From positions 155,054 to 219,053 of the forward strand of contig LNEI01000019.1 of the NCBI GenBank assembly GCA_001464455.1: a DNA stretch of 64,000 nucleotides. The letters run 5' to 3'. The notes beneath the pieces were generated by a model, which made no database searches, was not told where the DNA came from, and saw only the letters and a list, made by a program, of their open reading frames with translations. Source of the DNA: Acidobacteria bacterium Ga0077534. Lineage in GTDB: Bacteria; Acidobacteriota; Blastocatellia; Pyrinomonadales; Pyrinomonadaceae. Both the position numbers and the translations under genes were made by a program. Below are positions 63,804 to 64,000 of the stretch, piece by piece (positions within the stretch are counted from its first letter, which is position 1; every line of letters starts with the position of its first letter).

Positions 63804-64000
63804 ATGAGCACCTGTAGCTGCAACAACACAACGAAACTTTCGGTCAAACTTCCCGCCTATGCACCCGACGAAAAGCTGGCATTCGTCGAACGCGTGTGCG
63901 GCCTTCTGATCGAAAGCCGTTACGGAACGGACCGTCGATTCATCCCTCTCTCGAGCTTCAGCAAGGCCTCTGAGCCCGATGAGGATGATCTCGACGCGAA
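63804..64000 (+). CDS. Unknown protein, truncated by window edge
   Basis: ATG 63804 begins an open frame that runs off the window after 65 codons. It starts MSTCSCNNTTKLSVKLPAYA and contains VERVCGLLIESRYGTDRRFI. No family recognised from this part. The 128-nt gap before it holds AT-rich, G/T-rich sequence with no feature I can name. Confidence 0.55.
   Translation, partial: MSTCSCNNTTKLSVKLPAYAPDEKLAFVERVCGLLIESRYGTDRRFIPLSSFSKASEPDEDDLDA

Overview
The window looks like a stretch of chromosome from a Gram-negative heterotroph. The best guess is Acidobacteriota, class Blastocatellia (Pyrinomonadaceae-like). That is an inference from gene content: TolB/FlgO-like plus TPR proteins, a TonB receptor with an N-terminal carboxypeptidase-type repeat, a DUF1800 protein, a lamin-tail secreted protein, Uma2, and many short exported proteins with Sec signals. 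No 16S rRNA, tRNA, CRISPR array or prophage was seen. Coding density is high, with many 1-17 bp overlaps and frequent strand switches.

Layout. 1-3.2 kb: two acetyltransferases (the first very like AAC(3)-I), a small membrane protein and homogentisate dioxygenase. 3.2-7.2 kb: two tandem zinc-ribbon/TM/FlgO-like/TPR paralogues with a broken toxin-antitoxin locus between them. 7.2-12 kb: hydrolase, TlpA-like thioredoxin, an exported protein, and purE-alkD-purK as one coupled unit. 12-21 kb: crcB, free-Met-sulfoxide reductase, TerC, FecR-domain protein, a cation diffusion facilitator with an apparent ATC start, LarA, DUF1800 and a serine hydrolase. 21-29 kb: rhomboid, Uma2, dicarboxylate/amino-acid symporter, GlcD-type oxidase, exported phosphatase and LamG-like protein, proAB and a lipoprotein. 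29-39 kb: a very large lamin-tail/SdiA-like/cohesin secreted protein behind a folded leader, two c-di-GMP proteins, an orphan LysW-like carrier, a PfkB kinase and a dienelactone hydrolase. 39-48 kb: TonB receptor with its LytS/LytTR-type two-component pair, SixA, and a soluble PhoR/PhoB-type pair. 48-56.5 kb: TPR proteins, serC, selA, dnaJ. 56.5-59 kb: an accessory patch with a RAYT transposase flanked by REP-like hairpins, higBA, and a decayed duplicate of the higA 3' end. 59-64 kb: hrcA-grpE-dnaK and an HExxH metalloprotease, with a truncated gene at the right edge.

Main points of interest: (1) short hairpins inserted in frame in only one of the two TPR paralogues, one flanked by a 9-bp direct repeat, in the same style as the hairpins around the RAYT gene; (2) two perfect LytTR half-sites, 12 nt apart, upstream of the TonB receptor next to a LytTR regulator; (3) a CDF transporter whose only well-placed start codon is ATC; (4) a toxin remnant directly abutting the end of the upstream TPR gene, with an intact antitoxin; (5) an unidentified structured leader before the 1.4-kilo-residue secreted protein; (6) a LysW-like carrier without the conserved EDWGE tail.
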